DNA of 64,000 bases from Methanosarcina sp. MTP4 (GTDB lineage: Archaea > Halobacteriota > Methanosarcinia > Methanosarcinales > Methanosarcinaceae), in contig NZ_CP009505.1 of assembly GCF_000970045.1 (NCBI RefSeq), positions 992,001 to 1,056,000 on the forward strand. Reading direction: 5' to 3'. The notes beneath the pieces were generated by a model, which was not told the DNA's origin, made no database searches, and saw only the letters and a program-made list of their open reading frames with translations. A program made the translations under genes and the position numbers. The stretch's first letter is position 1, and each line of letters starts with the position of its first letter. This document shows positions 35,712 through 44,835 of the stretch, one piece after another.

Positions 35712-36653
35712 TTACCTGTACCCGCACTGCTCAAGCCAGCTAAGGGACCTTATCCATTCTCCTTTTGGCTCCCTTGAGGTGCCCACAACAAGCCTTTTCA
35801 TATCTCCCAGCTCTTCGACCACACCCCGGGCTTCGATTATCTCTCCGGGAAGGGCCTGGCCGGCATAGGTGTGGGTGTAGGAGAGCACGTGGTCGATTTC
35901 CTCGTGGTCGACTTTATAGTACGAAGGGTTGTCAAAGGCAAAATCGGCATTCGTGACCTCAGCTTCGATTTTCAGCTTGACGGTGTCCGTGCCCCGCTGG
36001 AGAGGTTCTTTTATCTGGTCCCATTCCCGGGTGAAGAGGAGGTCGAAATAGGTGCCATCCACCATGCCCCGGTTGCCTTTCCTGGATTCGTGGAGCATGA
36101 ATTCCTCGAAGGAAATTTCGGGAATTCTTTTCCTGTAAATCCTCTGCCACATCTCCTCATCAATATCCTCGATAGGTCCCTCTCCCTTTTTTGCAGCCGC
36201 TATTGCGTCCCTGGCTTTGAACCAGGCAGGGCCGTAGACGACAAAATCGATGTCCGAACTCTCGTTCTGGAGCCCCGCGACCATCGAGCCCGTGACCCCC
36301 ATGCTCGACCTGGCAAGCCCGGCTTTGTCCAGGGTTTTAACGATTTCAGCTACCCGGCTGTCGCTTTCAACCAGTTCCGGGATCCGGTCAGAGGGGCGCA
36401 GCAGTTGCTTGACCTCGGCTTCAGGGACAACGTGCACGTCCTGTACCCATTCGGGCTTGTGCTCCCGCATGAACTCGAAAGCCGGGCCAAAATCTAATTT
36501 TTTGTAGCGGATCCCGTTTAATTCCCGGTCTCCGGTTTCATCCGGTACGTAGCGGAGGGTGGCTCTTATCCCGTCTTTATGGAAGTAATCAACAACGGCA
36601 AAGAGCCAGTTGTCCTTTGTTAGAAGAAAATCCCTGAGGCGTGTTTTGAGCAT
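35712..36653 (-). CDS. Predicted nucleotidyltransferase (polymerase beta fold)
   Basis: A 313-residue protein with the nucleotidyltransferase signature: GVTGSMVAGLQNESSDIDFVVYG near residues 119-141, where GS and the DxD acidic pair (SDIDFVV) would bind metal and NTP. The N-terminal 110 residues (YVPDETGDRELNGIRYKKLDF) and the C-terminal region (DHVLSYTHTYAGQALPGE) are conserved in an archaeal group of predicted nucleotidyltransferases with no known substrate. It is divergent from the M20 amidohydrolase gene, with a shared 200-bp promoter region. Confidence 0.8.
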   Translation of the reverse strand: MLKTRLRDFLLTKDNWLFAVVDYFHKDGIRATLRYVPDETGDRELNGIRYKKLDFGPAFEFMREHKPEWVQDVHVVPEAEVKQLLRPSDRIPELVESDSRVAEIVKTLDKAGLARSSMGVTGSMVAGLQNESSDIDFVVYGPAWFKARDAIAAAKKGEGPIEDIDEEMWQRIYRKRIPEISFEEFMLHESRKGNRGMVDGTYFDLLFTREWDQIKEPLQRGTDTVKLKIEAEVTNADFAFDNPSYYKVDHEEIDHVLSYTHTYAGQALPGEIIEARGVVEELGDMKRLVVGTSREPKGEWIRSLSWLEQCGYR

Positions 36654-36853
36654 GGGTACCAGTCCTTAAATTTCATAAGCAGCAAATTAGTTTTAGTAGC
36701 TGTCTCAAGATTATATAAGAAAGACAAAAATGTATTGTACCGGTCATGTATATAATTATCGAGTAGTTTTCTGGCAGCCGACGGGGAGTTATCCGGCAGC
36801 AAATTTTGAGGCATCCGGAAAAACCGGAAGCTACGAAAGCCCGAGGAATATCC

Positions 36854-38152
36854 ATGAGTGAAGACCTGAAGAGTGCAGACTCGAAGAATACAGACCCTGA
36901 GGGCGCAAACCCGAAGAGTACAGACTCGAAGGATGCGGACCCGAATAGAGAAGCGCTTGAAGCCTGGATAATTGGGCTGCGGCGTGAGTTTCACCGCCAC
37001 CCGGAACTAAGTTTCGAAGAGTATGGGACCCAGAAGCGAATCCTGAAAACCCTGGCAGAGCTTGGAATCGAAGCCCGGAAAATTGCGGATACCGGGGTGC
37101 TGGCAAGCATCCGCGGCACGAAACCCGGGCCCTGCATTGCCCTTCGCACGGACACGGACGGGCTCGAAGTCCGGGAAGAGGCCACGGAGCGGAATGGGGA
37201 ATATATTTCCCTAAACGAGGGGGTCATGCACGCCTGCGGGCACGACGGGCATATGGCAATGCTCTTTGGGGCTGCCCGGCTTTTCCAGGAGCAAAGGGAC
37301 TTTCCCGGAGAGGTCCGCCTGATCTTCCAGCCAGCAGAAGAAATCCCCCCCGGAGGGTCGGAAAGGGTGATTGCCGAAGGCGGGCTCGAAGGTGTGGACG
37401 CGGTCCTGGGGATGCATATCTTCACCAACCATGAGTCAAACAGTGTGGGCTTTCGCCCCGGACCTTTTATGGCAAGCACCAATAGGTTCGAGGTCTTCCT
37501 GAAGGGAAAAGGGGGACACATCTCAAAACCCGAAAGCTGCATAGACCCTGTCTTGATGGCTACGGACTTCCTGAACGCCCTTTACCCTGCCCTGGAAGCA
37601 AAGCTTGATCCGGAAAAATACGTGCTTGGGGTTGGAAGAATCCGGGGAGGCGCCCAGTTCAACCGGACCCCGGATATTGTCGAGATCCTCGGAAGCTATC
37701 GGACCTTTGATGAGGAGACCACAAAAACAATTGACGAGACGATAAAAGAATGTCTTGGGGTAATCATGGAAAAATACGTGAAAAGCGGGAAAGAGTTCGA
37801 AGGCTTCCCGACTTACGACCTTGATGTCCTCCACGGCTACCCCGTTCTCGTAAACGAACCCGGGTTCACAGAAGCGGTACATTCGAAACTGAAAGAAAGC
37901 CTTCCGAAACTCACGATTTATCCTGAAATGGAAAAGACCTTTGCTGCAGAGGACTTTGCAAGCTACCTGCAAAAAGTACCCGGGATTTTCATCTCCCTGG
38001 GCACCCGGAACCCGGAAAAAGGGATCCTGGAAATCAACCACTCCTCCAGGTTCGACATCGACGAAGACATCCTGCCGCTGGGCACGAAGATCTTCCGCAC
38101 CCTTGCCCTGGACTTCCTGAACTTCCCTGAAAAATACCTCGGGTCTGCCTGA
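36854..38152 (+). CDS. M20-family metallo-amidohydrolase (N-acyl amino acid hydrolase type)
   Basis: A 432-residue zinc hydrolase of the M20D type, which cleave N-acyl or indole-acetyl amino acids. RREFHRHPELSFEEYGTQ opens the catalytic domain. HACGHDGHMAMLFGAA carries metal-binding Cys and His. FQPAEEIPPGGSERVIAEGG carries the catalytic Glu pair, and AEDFASYLQKVPG a further ligand. The ATG at 36854 has GAGGA upstream; an earlier in-frame TTG at 36806 lacks one. The first 35 residues are unusual: they are five repeats of a five-residue unit (LKSAD, SKNTD, PEGAN, PKSTD, SKDAD) encoded by 15-bp DNA repeats and precede any known M20 sequence. The GNAT acetyltransferase gene follows 78 bp downstream in the same direction. 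Confidence 0.88.
   Translation: MSEDLKSADSKNTDPEGANPKSTDSKDADPNREALEAWIIGLRREFHRHPELSFEEYGTQKRILKTLAELGIEARKIADTGVLASIRGTKPGPCIALRTDTDGLEVREEATERNGEYISLNEGVMHACGHDGHMAMLFGAARLFQEQRDFPGEVRLIFQPAEEIPPGGSERVIAEGGLEGVDAVLGMHIFTNHESNSVGFRPGPFMASTNRFEVFLKGKGGHISKPESCIDPVLMATDFLNALYPALEAKLDPEKYVLGVGRIRGGAQFNRTPDIVEILGSYRTFDEETTKTIDETIKECLGVIMEKYVKSGKEFEGFPTYDLDVLHGYPVLVNEPGFTEAVHSKLKESLPKLTIYPEMEKTFAAEDFASYLQKVPGIFISLGTRNPEKGILEINHSSRFDIDEDILPLGTKIFRTLALDFLNFPEKYLGSA
36866..36940 (+). repeat. 15-bp tandem repeat inside the M20 gene
   Basis: Five in-frame 15-bp units (36866-36880, 36881-36895, 36896-36910, 36911-36925, 36926-36940) of the type CTGAAGAGTGCAGAC or TCGAAGAATACAGAC. They encode a hydrophilic, acidic five-residue repeat at the very N-terminus of the amidohydrolase. 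Confidence 0.9.
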
Positions 38153-38230
38153 AGGAATAGGGAGAAAAGCCGGGGAAAATGAAGGAAAAGCCTGAATGAA
38201 AAATCTGAAGAGGAAAGTCCGGGGAAAAAT

Positions 38231-38704
38231 ATGATTATCCAGACATACGACAGTTCTAAAAAAGACGAGGTCCGGGAAGTGGTGCTTGGAGTGCTGCTGG
38301 AGCATGGCTTTGAGTACGACAGGCTTAAAGACGGCGACCTCAAGGACATCGAAGGCTACTACTTTGCAAAAGGAGGCACCTTTTTCGTAGGCCTTTCGGA
38401 AGACGGCAGGGTTGTGGGGACAGCCGGGGTCAGAAGTCTCGGGGAAGGCCGCTGCGAAATCAGGCGCATCTACCTGAAAAAGGAGTTCAGGAACAAAGGT
38501 TACGGAAAACAGCTTTTCCTGGCTTCCCTGGACTTCGCCGAAAAGAACTTTTCGAGCGCGGTGCTGAAGACTGACGCCACCCTGAAAAAAGCTATTGATA
38601 TGTACCTGAAGCAGGGTTTTTCCCTTCTGAAAGAAGAAAAAGGAGCTTCAAACGAAGAATTTGAATATCTTTATTTTGAAAAAAGCTTTGATAAGAGGCA
38701 GTGA
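38231..38704 (+). CDS. GNAT-family N-acetyltransferase
   Basis: A 157-residue acetyltransferase using acetyl-CoA. The central strand and loop read VGLSEDGRVVGTAGVRSL, then CEIRRIYLKKEFRNKGYGKQ, where RNKGYGK is the Q/RxxGxG/A pyrophosphate-binding loop. The C-terminal AIDMYLKQGFSLLKEE is the usual helix-strand after motif A. Substrate unknown. It lies directly after the M20 amidohydrolase in the same direction, and acylation and deacylation of the same compound class is possible but speculative. Confidence 0.88.
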   Translation: MIIQTYDSSKKDEVREVVLGVLLEHGFEYDRLKDGDLKDIEGYYFAKGGTFFVGLSEDGRVVGTAGVRSLGEGRCEIRRIYLKKEFRNKGYGKQLFLASLDFAEKNFSSAVLKTDATLKKAIDMYLKQGFSLLKEEKGASNEEFEYLYFEKSFDKRQ

Positions 38705-38748
38705 AATTCAGCTTTTTTCCCGGACTTTCATTTTTCCTCTTTCTACCT

Positions 38749-40764
38749 TCAAATTTCTTTTTCCTGATAAGTACAGGCGGGACCTTCCTCCTTTCCAAGG
38801 GCTTGCAGGTACTCGAGCACTGCCAGCACGAAGGCTGAATGGGACCAGGCAAGGGGAAGGACCGAAAGGGACCTGCCCTTATCATCTATCTGTTCGGACA
38901 TGAGACCTGTGGGGTGGGCATGAGCGGCGCACCAGTTAATGAGTTCAAGAGCCCGGTCCAGGTTTCCGACTGCAGAGTGCCATTGGGAGAGCCAGAGGGT
39001 GCAGATGATCCAGCTGTTCATGTACCCGTAATAGCTGTCATGCTGGTAGCGGGCAATGCCCCCGGAGGGGCGGGTGAGTTCGCGTTCAATGGCTTCCATT
39101 GTCCTGACAACTTTCGGGTCATCCGGAGGAAGGATCCCGAAATACCAGACCGCAAAAACCGAGGAGTCGAGAGTCGGGTCGTCCAGGGAGCGCACGAAAC
39201 GTTTCAACTTCTCATCGTAAAGCTTATCCCGGACTGCCTGTTTAACGCGGCTTGCGGCCTCTTCCCAGACATCCGCGTTGTCATAGTCCCCCAGGGAACG
39301 GGCCAGTTCGGAGGCTCCCTGGAGGCCCGCATAGACCGTGCAGGCGCTGTAGGTGTGCACACCTTTCCGCTCTTCCCATAGGTCAAAACTTGAGATCGGA
39401 AGCCCTGTTTTTTCGTCCAGAGCCTTTGCAAGGTAGTTTGCGGCGGGAAGCAGGAGGGACCTGCTGTAGCGGCCCGTGGTCCAGACGTTCCTTGCAATTT
39501 TCCAGTTGTGGTAAAGGGCATAGAGGGGAAGGCCCGTCTCATCTATCTGGATCATAGGGACAGGGTGCCAGGTGCTTCCGAAATCCCCTGCAGGGGTATA
39601 CTTGTGCAGGAAGTTGCCTTTGTTTGTGAGAATTTTTGAAAAAAACTCAAAGGTTTCCCTGCTCAGGTAATGGTAGCGCGCCCTGTCTAGGGCAAGGCAG
39701 ATCCAGGCAGCGTCTCTCGGCCAGCAGTAAGTGTAAAGGTCAGCCCCGAACTGCTTGATATCCGAATCACAGGAAGCAATCACCGAACCCGAGATGTCCA
39801 TATGGGCGACCACCGCAAGCAGGCTTCGGTAAAAGCAGCGAACAACCCTTTCGGGGAGCTGTGTCATCCTGGAAAATTCAGGAAGGACGGACACCCTTTC
39901 GGTAAAGGAGTTCCAGAAATTGAAGTTGTGGTGAAAAAGAGTGCTTTTCCCGGCTGCCTTCACCCGCTTATGTATCTTGAGCACATTGCAGTACTTTTTC
40001 CCAAGCACGATCCAGAAATACACCCTTGCGGATTCCCCTTGTTTCAGTTCGGGCAGGGTCCAGCCAAGGGTGGAATCCACCGAACCGTGGGCCACGGGGT
40101 TACCGCTTAGATGAGCGTCATTTTCCATGTCTTTCCAGGTGCCTTCCATCCCTTTCCATTCCGCAGTCCCGACCGCGTACTGGTCAAATTCCGGTTCGCT
40201 CCCGTGCAGGAAATAGCGGTCGCGCTTATAATGGATCAAAGCTTGCTTATCGATTACTGCCGTTTCCCCTATCTTGGTTTCAAGAATCCGGTAATTCTGG
40301 TTGGAAAAAAGGCGCAGGTTTCGCGGGGAGTCTGAAATGTTCTTAACCTCAAATGCCCGGTAGAAGATATTTGTCGAGGGGTGAACTGCTTCCCATACCG
40401 TTACCCTGACCCCGATATCCGGGTTTTCGAATACCGATTCCCCGATGTTGGAGACCACTTCCTGGCAGGTATCCGCTCCTTTTAGGGAAATTTTTCTTTC
40501 CCCTTTTTCTTCCGGAAAGGGTGCACTTCCTGATATTTCCAAAAAGCGTTCACAAAAATTTTCCTCAAACACGGACTTATACTGCTGCCGGACCTTCCAG
40601 TTTTCAAGCCAGGTGCAGTAGAGGGAGTCCAGGTCGCAGATGCCAACTCTTATTGAGTTCCCGTGGTTCTCAAGCCCTACGTACGGAGAATAAATGTCCC
40701 TTATAATCCCCTTTTCATCTTCACAGATAAGGATTCTTCCGTTTCCGAAGATAAGCGGCCTCAT
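38749..40764 (-). CDS. Glycoside hydrolase family 15 (glucoamylase-like)
   Basis: A 671-residue protein with an N-terminal beta-sandwich domain (about 1-270) and a C-terminal (alpha/alpha)6 barrel. The barrel contains YTYCWPRDAAWICLALDRAR near 340. The catalytic region MIQIDETGLPLYALY and a second acidic motif SSFDLWEERKGVHTYSACT near 455 contain candidate catalytic Glu residues, and PLAWSHSAFVLAVLEYL closes the barrel. There is no signal peptide, so it probably acts inside the cell on glycogen-type glucans or on trehalose-like sugars. Enzymes of this layout occur in many Methanosarcina. The gene is convergent with the acetyltransferase. Confidence 0.88.
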   Translation of the reverse strand: MRPLIFGNGRILICEDEKGIIRDIYSPYVGLENHGNSIRVGICDLDSLYCTWLENWKVRQQYKSVFEENFCERFLEISGSAPFPEEKGERKISLKGADTCQEVVSNIGESVFENPDIGVRVTVWEAVHPSTNIFYRAFEVKNISDSPRNLRLFSNQNYRILETKIGETAVIDKQALIHYKRDRYFLHGSEPEFDQYAVGTAEWKGMEGTWKDMENDAHLSGNPVAHGSVDSTLGWTLPELKQGESARVYFWIVLGKKYCNVLKIHKRVKAAGKSTLFHHNFNFWNSFTERVSVLPEFSRMTQLPERVVRCFYRSLLAVVAHMDISGSVIASCDSDIKQFGADLYTYCWPRDAAWICLALDRARYHYLSRETFEFFSKILTNKGNFLHKYTPAGDFGSTWHPVPMIQIDETGLPLYALYHNWKIARNVWTTGRYSRSLLLPAANYLAKALDEKTGLPISSFDLWEERKGVHTYSACTVYAGLQGASELARSLGDYDNADVWEEAASRVKQAVRDKLYDEKLKRFVRSLDDPTLDSSVFAVWYFGILPPDDPKVVRTMEAIERELTRPSGGIARYQHDSYYGYMNSWIICTLWLSQWHSAVGNLDRALELINWCAAHAHPTGLMSEQIDDKGRSLSVLPLAWSHSAFVLAVLEYLQALGKEEGPACTYQEKEI

Positions 40765-41046
40765 CCAGGAATACCCCCTGTATTCATCTTACACCTTCTA
40801 TCCCATGTTTCTAGCATGAGAATTGAATTTATTCCTTCAAATAATTTCGGTAAAGGAGAAACCCTTTTCCAAAGAGATATAAATGGCTAAAAAAACTTTG
40901 ATTTCTTCCAATATGATTTCTTTAAATAAATATATATAAATTTCATAAGAAAGTTTATATTTTATCATGTCCATCTTACTTATGCATTATAAAAACGATG
41001 AATCATCAGAAAAAATCACATACAAAAAAAATGTGTGTGTTTCCAA

Positions 41047-41199
41047 ATGGTTTACGTGAAAAAAATCTGTCCCGTCTGCGGGAGCGAATTTTTTGTCCTT
41101 AAGAATGCTGAGGAAAAAGCTGTGTACTGCACTCTGGCATGCCTGACAAAAGCCCAGGAAAATCTGGAGCAAAAGGCTCTCTGCATGGGCACAGCCTGA
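41047..41199 (+). CDS. 50-residue zinc-ribbon protein
   Basis: A short gene reading MVYVKKICPVCGSEF and ending KALCMGTA. Four cysteines at positions 8, 11, 28 and 32 (CPVCG and YCTLAC) make a treble-clef or zinc-ribbon knuckle, followed by a charged helix. It is preceded by an AT-rich promoter-like stretch near 40935-40970 (AAATATATATAAATTTC). Small archaeal zinc fingers of this kind have no assigned function. The 282-bp gap upstream holds no other gene. Confidence 0.7.
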   Translation: MVYVKKICPVCGSEFFVLKNAEEKAVYCTLACLTKAQENLEQKALCMGTA

Positions 41200-41398
41200 A
41201 GCGTTTATTAAGGGGGTAAAAGGGGATAACAGTTAGGGGGAAATACACTCGGATATAAGGAAAGTGTTTTCCCATATCTTTTATTCAAAAACCTCTTTAG
41301 TAAAAATCTCTTTATTATAAACCTCTTTTATTCAAAAACTGTTTTTCAAAAAAATAAAGAAAATTCTTTTTAAAGCTCTTAAGTTCCTATCCTAATCA

Positions 41399-42028
41399 TT
41401 ATTTTTTAGCCAGTTTCTTTGCTATTTCGGCCACATGCCGTCCCTGGTAGCGAGCCATTGCAAGTTCATTTTCGGAAGGCTGGCGACTCCCGTCCCCACC
41501 TGCAATGGTTGATGCCCCATAGGGGCTTCCTCCAGTGATTTCATCCATTCTGGTCTGCCTTTTCTCCGCATAGGGCAAGCCCACAATAACCATCCCGTGG
41601 TGAAGCAGGGTAAAATGGAAACTGATAATTGTGGATTCCTGTCCGCCGTGCTGGGTGCCGCTGGAAGTAAACACGCTTCCTACTTTTCCTACAAGGGCGC
41701 CCCTCCCCCACAGTCCTCCTGTTCCGTCCAGCATGGCCCTCATCTGGGCAGGCATGTTTCCGAAGCGAGTGGGACTTCCAAAAATCAGCGCATCAGCACC
41801 TGAAAGCACCTTCTCATACATATCCCGGGTGAGAAACGGGATGTGGGCAAAAGCTTTTTTAGTCTCGGTTGCCCCCATCTTCGCGATTACCTCCTCAGGC
41901 AGGGTTTCAGGGACCTGATAGATTCCTACTTCCGCCCCTTCGACTTCCCGCGCTCCTTCGGCAACCGCTTCTGCCATTTTGTGAATGTGACCGTACAGAC
42001 TGTAGAATATGACGTTTACTTTAACCAT
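41399..42028 (-). CDS. wrbA: WrbA-type NAD(P)H:quinone oxidoreductase
   Basis: A 209-residue flavodoxin-like protein of the WrbA family, which reduces quinones with NAD(P)H using FMN and protects against oxidative stress. The FMN phosphate loop is [17 protein letters not shown] at residues 9-25. [20 protein letters not shown] near 77 and [13 protein letters not shown] near 117 are WrbA signatures. GGAGG lies just upstream of the ATG. Two tandem TATA-like elements lie 65-100 bp upstream (see 42090-42143). Confidence 0.93.
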   Translation of the reverse strand: MVKVNVIFYSLYGHIHKMAEAVAEGAREVEGAEVGIYQVPETLPEEVIAKMGATETKKAFAHIPFLTRDMYEKVLSGADALIFGSPTRFGNMPAQMRAMLDGTGGLWGRGALVGKVGSVFTSSGTQHGGQESTIISFHFTLLHHGMVIVGLPYAEKRQTRMDEITGGSPYGASTIAGGDGSRQPSENELAMARYQGRHVAEIAKKLAKK

Positions 42029-42089
42029 ACTACCCCTCCATCCGAATCTGTTAGAAAAAGTTAAATAATAGCCTAAAATCCGTTAACCT

Positions 42090-42143
42090 CGGACTACTAT
42101 ATATACCGGTAAACTCCGGACCACTATATATGCCGGTAAACTC
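42090..42143 (-). promoter_or_regulatory. Tandemly duplicated 27-bp TATA-containing element upstream of wrbA
   Basis: Two adjacent 27-bp copies (42090-42116 and 42117-42143) each contain ACTATATATACC or ACTATATATGCC followed by GGTAAACTC. Read on the minus strand, each gives a TATA box for the wrbA gene starting at 42028. They could act as two promoters in tandem or as a protein-binding pair. Confidence 0.5.
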
Positions 42144-42244
42144 TGGATTTCCCTTAAAAAATAGCTTTTCAATTCCTTATATACGTTGTCAGCAAAGAGA
42201 ATTTTCTGCTTTCCAGGTTCAGCGCTTCATAGTTCACAAAAAAC

Positions 42245-42350
42245 CTTCTGCTTCAGGTCGTTGCTTCCAATAAAACCAGCCTCCTGCTTCAGGGCTTTGT
42301 TTCCAATAAAACCAGCCTCTTGCTTACGGACTCTGCTTTCAGCAAAACGG
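42245..42350. repeat. 36-bp tandem repeat in the wrbA-GT2 gap
   Basis: Units at 42245-42279 and 42280-42315 share TTCCAATAAAACCAG and TGCTTCAGG; a decayed third copy runs to about 42350. It lies in the 448-bp divergent gap between wrbA and the first glycosyltransferase. No gene is seen there. Confidence 0.75.
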
Positions 42351-42476
42351 TAAATCTCACTTCGGGTTTAATTACACTTGTTCCCAGCCTGCAGGTCGAT
42401 GACCCTTTTAATAATCAAATTCCGGAATCGAGTTATTATTGAGACCACGACATCAAAATAGTTATTAAGTAACACG

Positions 42477-43622
42477 ATGTATAAGCCGGGTATGCCTTCA
42501 CTTTCTATCGTCATGCCCTCTATGAACGAAGAAGAAACAATAAAAATCTGCATAGAGAAAGCCCATGAAATATTCAAAAAATATGAGATAGAAGGGGAGG
42601 TTATACTGGCTGACAATTCTTCGGACAGGACCGCCGAGATTGCGGCGGCTATGGGGGCAAAGGTGATAGGTCCGGTCAAAGGCTATGGAAACGCTTACCT
42701 CAAGGGCCTTGCTCATGCAAAAGGAGATTACATAGCCATTGCTGATGCGGACAATACCTACGATTTGCTGGAACTGTCGGACTTTCTGGAACCTCTTATG
42801 GACGGTGAAGCGGATTTTGTAATCGGAAGCCGCCTCAAAGGAACCATTAAAAAAGGGTCCATGCCCTGGTTGCACCAGTACATCGGAAATCCTCTCCTGA
42901 CAGCCATGCTCAACCTGCTTTTCAATACAAGTATATCGGATGCCCACTGTGGAATGAGGGCTTTTACAAAAGATGCCCTGGAAAAAATGAACCTTAAAAC
43001 CCGGGGGATGGAACTGGCATCCGAAATGATAATAGAGGCTTCCAAAAGCGGGCTCAGGATTATGGAAGTCCCGATAACCTACCATCCCCGGAAGACTCCT
43101 TCCAAACTGCGCTCCTTCCAGGACGGCTGGCGGCATGTGCGCTTCATGATGCTGTATCGTCCCCTCCCGTTCCTGTTAATACCTGGATCTGTGGTTTTCA
43201 TCCTGGGGGCTCTCATAACAGGAACTCTCCTGCTGAACGGAAATGCGGTAGAAAACAGGATGCATTCCTTCATCCTGGGCAGCATGTTCCTTGTCATAGG
43301 TGGACAGACCCTGGCAACCGGCGGCTACATTAAGACATATGGCCTGGTCCATGGCATGTACCGGGAAGGCGATGAGGGGTCAAGGAAATTGCTCAATTAC
43401 CATTCCCTTGAAAAAGAACTGGTTGCTGGCTCCCTTATCCTGGGGGCGGGCATCCTCCTGGGGCTGAAAGTTGCATGGAGCTGGGCCAGTTCCGGCTACG
43501 GCTCCCTTGCAGAAGTGGAAAGTGCGGTCGTTGCCATGGTTCTTGCCTTCATAGGGCTCCAGCTTATTTTTTCCGCAATTATCCTGAGTGTAATGCTTCT
43601 TGAAGTTGACACTGAATGGTGA
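42477..43622 (+). CDS. Membrane-anchored family 2 glycosyltransferase (dolichyl-phosphate hexose synthase type)
   Basis: A 381-residue GT2. The catalytic domain runs from LSIVMPSMNEEETIKICIEK through EVILADNSSDRTAEIAAAMG to the acidic metal-binding motif IADADNTYD near residue 97; GSRLKG and ISDAHCGMRAF follow. Four hydrophobic segments lie between about residue 225 and the end (LLIPGSVVFILGALITG, FILGSMFLVIGG, LVAGSLILGAGILLG, VVAMVLAFIGLQLI). It probably loads a sugar from a nucleotide donor onto a dolichyl-phosphate carrier at the inner membrane face, feeding the GT39-like enzymes encoded further on. An alternative start is ATG 42492. Confidence 0.88.
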   Translation: MYKPGMPSLSIVMPSMNEEETIKICIEKAHEIFKKYEIEGEVILADNSSDRTAEIAAAMGAKVIGPVKGYGNAYLKGLAHAKGDYIAIADADNTYDLLELSDFLEPLMDGEADFVIGSRLKGTIKKGSMPWLHQYIGNPLLTAMLNLLFNTSISDAHCGMRAFTKDALEKMNLKTRGMELASEMIIEASKSGLRIMEVPITYHPRKTPSKLRSFQDGWRHVRFMMLYRPLPFLLIPGSVVFILGALITGTLLLNGNAVENRMHSFILGSMFLVIGGQTLATGGYIKTYGLVHGMYREGDEGSRKLLNYHSLEKELVAGSLILGAGILLGLKVAWSWASSGYGSLAEVESAVVAMVLAFIGLQLIFSAIILSVMLLEVDTEW

Positions 43623-43671
43623 AGCGATAAAGAGGGACGAAAGAAGGAAAAAAGGATTAAAGAGGGACTGG

Positions 43672-44835
43672 ATGAAAATTGCCTTTGTCTACGACGCTGT
43701 CTATCCCTGGGTCAAAGGTGGCGCAGAGATGCGCATCCATGAACTTGGAAAGCACCTCACAGCCCAAGGACACGAAGTGCACCTCTTCGGGATCAAATGG
43801 TGGGAAGGCAAAGACATTATCGAGTACGAGGGGATGACCCTGCACGGGGTCTGCGAAGCGAGAGAATTGTACGTAGGCGGCAAGCGCTCGATCTCCGAAG
43901 CAATCGTGTTTTCCCTGAAACTTTTTCCCAGGCTCCGGAAAGAAAAGTTCGACCTTATCGATGTGAGTGTCTTTCCCTACTTTTCCTGTTTTACCGTGAA
44001 AGCAGTATCCGTATTGAGTAAAACTCCGGCAGTGTTCACCTGGCACGAAGTCTGGGACGGGTACTGGTATGAATACCTCGGGTACTGGAAGGGTTTTTTC
44101 GGACAAATGGTCGAAAAAGCGGTTGCAAAAATTTCAAGCAATAACATCGCAGTTTCTGGCTGGACAAAAAACAGGCTCGAAGCCCTCGGGGTCCTCGGAG
44201 AAGAAATTGCAGTTGTCCCGAACGGGATTGACTTAAAAAGGATTTCTGAAATCGAACCTGAAGGCGGCTGGACTTTTGCCAACCCGGAGAGGAAGATTTA
44301 CGGTACAATCTTTGCCGGCAGGCTCATAAAAGAGAAAAACGTCGATGTCCTGCTCCGGGCGGTGGCCCTCCTTAAAGCCGATTTTCCGGGTATCAGGTGC
44401 TGCATTGTCGGTGACGGTCCTGAAAGGGAGGCACTCCTGAGACTCACAGATGAACTCGGAGTTCGGGGTCATGTGGATTTTGCAGGCTTTCAGGAATACG
44501 AGGCACTGATAGGGAAGATAAAGGCTTCAAAGGTCCTTGTGCTGCCATCTTCCAGGGAAGGGTTTGGGATGGTTGTGATCGAGGCTTTTGCGTGCGGGGT
44601 GCCGGTGGTGACGGTGAGGGAGAGGTATAATGCGGCGCAGGGGTTGGTTGAGGACGGAGTGGATGGTTTTGTTGTGGGGCTGGGGGAGAGGGAGCTTGCG
44701 GAAGGGGTGAGAAAGGTACTTTGGGAGAGTTCCAGTTATAATAAGATGTCAGAATATGCAACAAGGAAAACCGAAAAATATGAATGGGAAGAAGTTCTCA
44801 GAAAACTTAATTCTTTTTATGAGGAATTGATGTGA
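43672..44835 (+). CDS. Family 4 glycosyltransferase
   Basis: A 387-residue retaining GT-B glycosyltransferase. The N-terminal domain has KGGAEMRIHELGKHLTAQGH, and the C-terminal donor domain has FAGRLIKEKNVDVLLRAVAL, VGDGPEREALLRL, and the E-x7-E motif SSREGFGMVVIEAFACGVPV. ATG 43672 is chosen because the family start MKIAFVYDAVYPWVKGG begins there; an earlier in-frame TTG adds 24 charged residues. It overlaps the next glycosyltransferase by 4 bp (GTGA), so the two are co-translated. The sugar and acceptor are unknown. Confidence 0.9.
   Translation: MKIAFVYDAVYPWVKGGAEMRIHELGKHLTAQGHEVHLFGIKWWEGKDIIEYEGMTLHGVCEARELYVGGKRSISEAIVFSLKLFPRLRKEKFDLIDVSVFPYFSCFTVKAVSVLSKTPAVFTWHEVWDGYWYEYLGYWKGFFGQMVEKAVAKISSNNIAVSGWTKNRLEALGVLGEEIAVVPNGIDLKRISEIEPEGGWTFANPERKIYGTIFAGRLIKEKNVDVLLRAVALLKADFPGIRCCIVGDGPEREALLRLTDELGVRGHVDFAGFQEYEALIGKIKASKVLVLPSSREGFGMVVIEAFACGVPVVTVRERYNAAQGLVEDGVDGFVVGLGERELAEGVRKVLWESSSYNKMSEYATRKTEKYEWEEVLRKLNSFYEELM

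Noticed and set aside
35457-35777. 106-codon open frame between the PKD protein and the nucleotidyltransferase
   Set aside because: It runs into the end of the convergent nucleotidyltransferase gene, has no family resemblance, and the region has an AT-rich, repeat-derived look.
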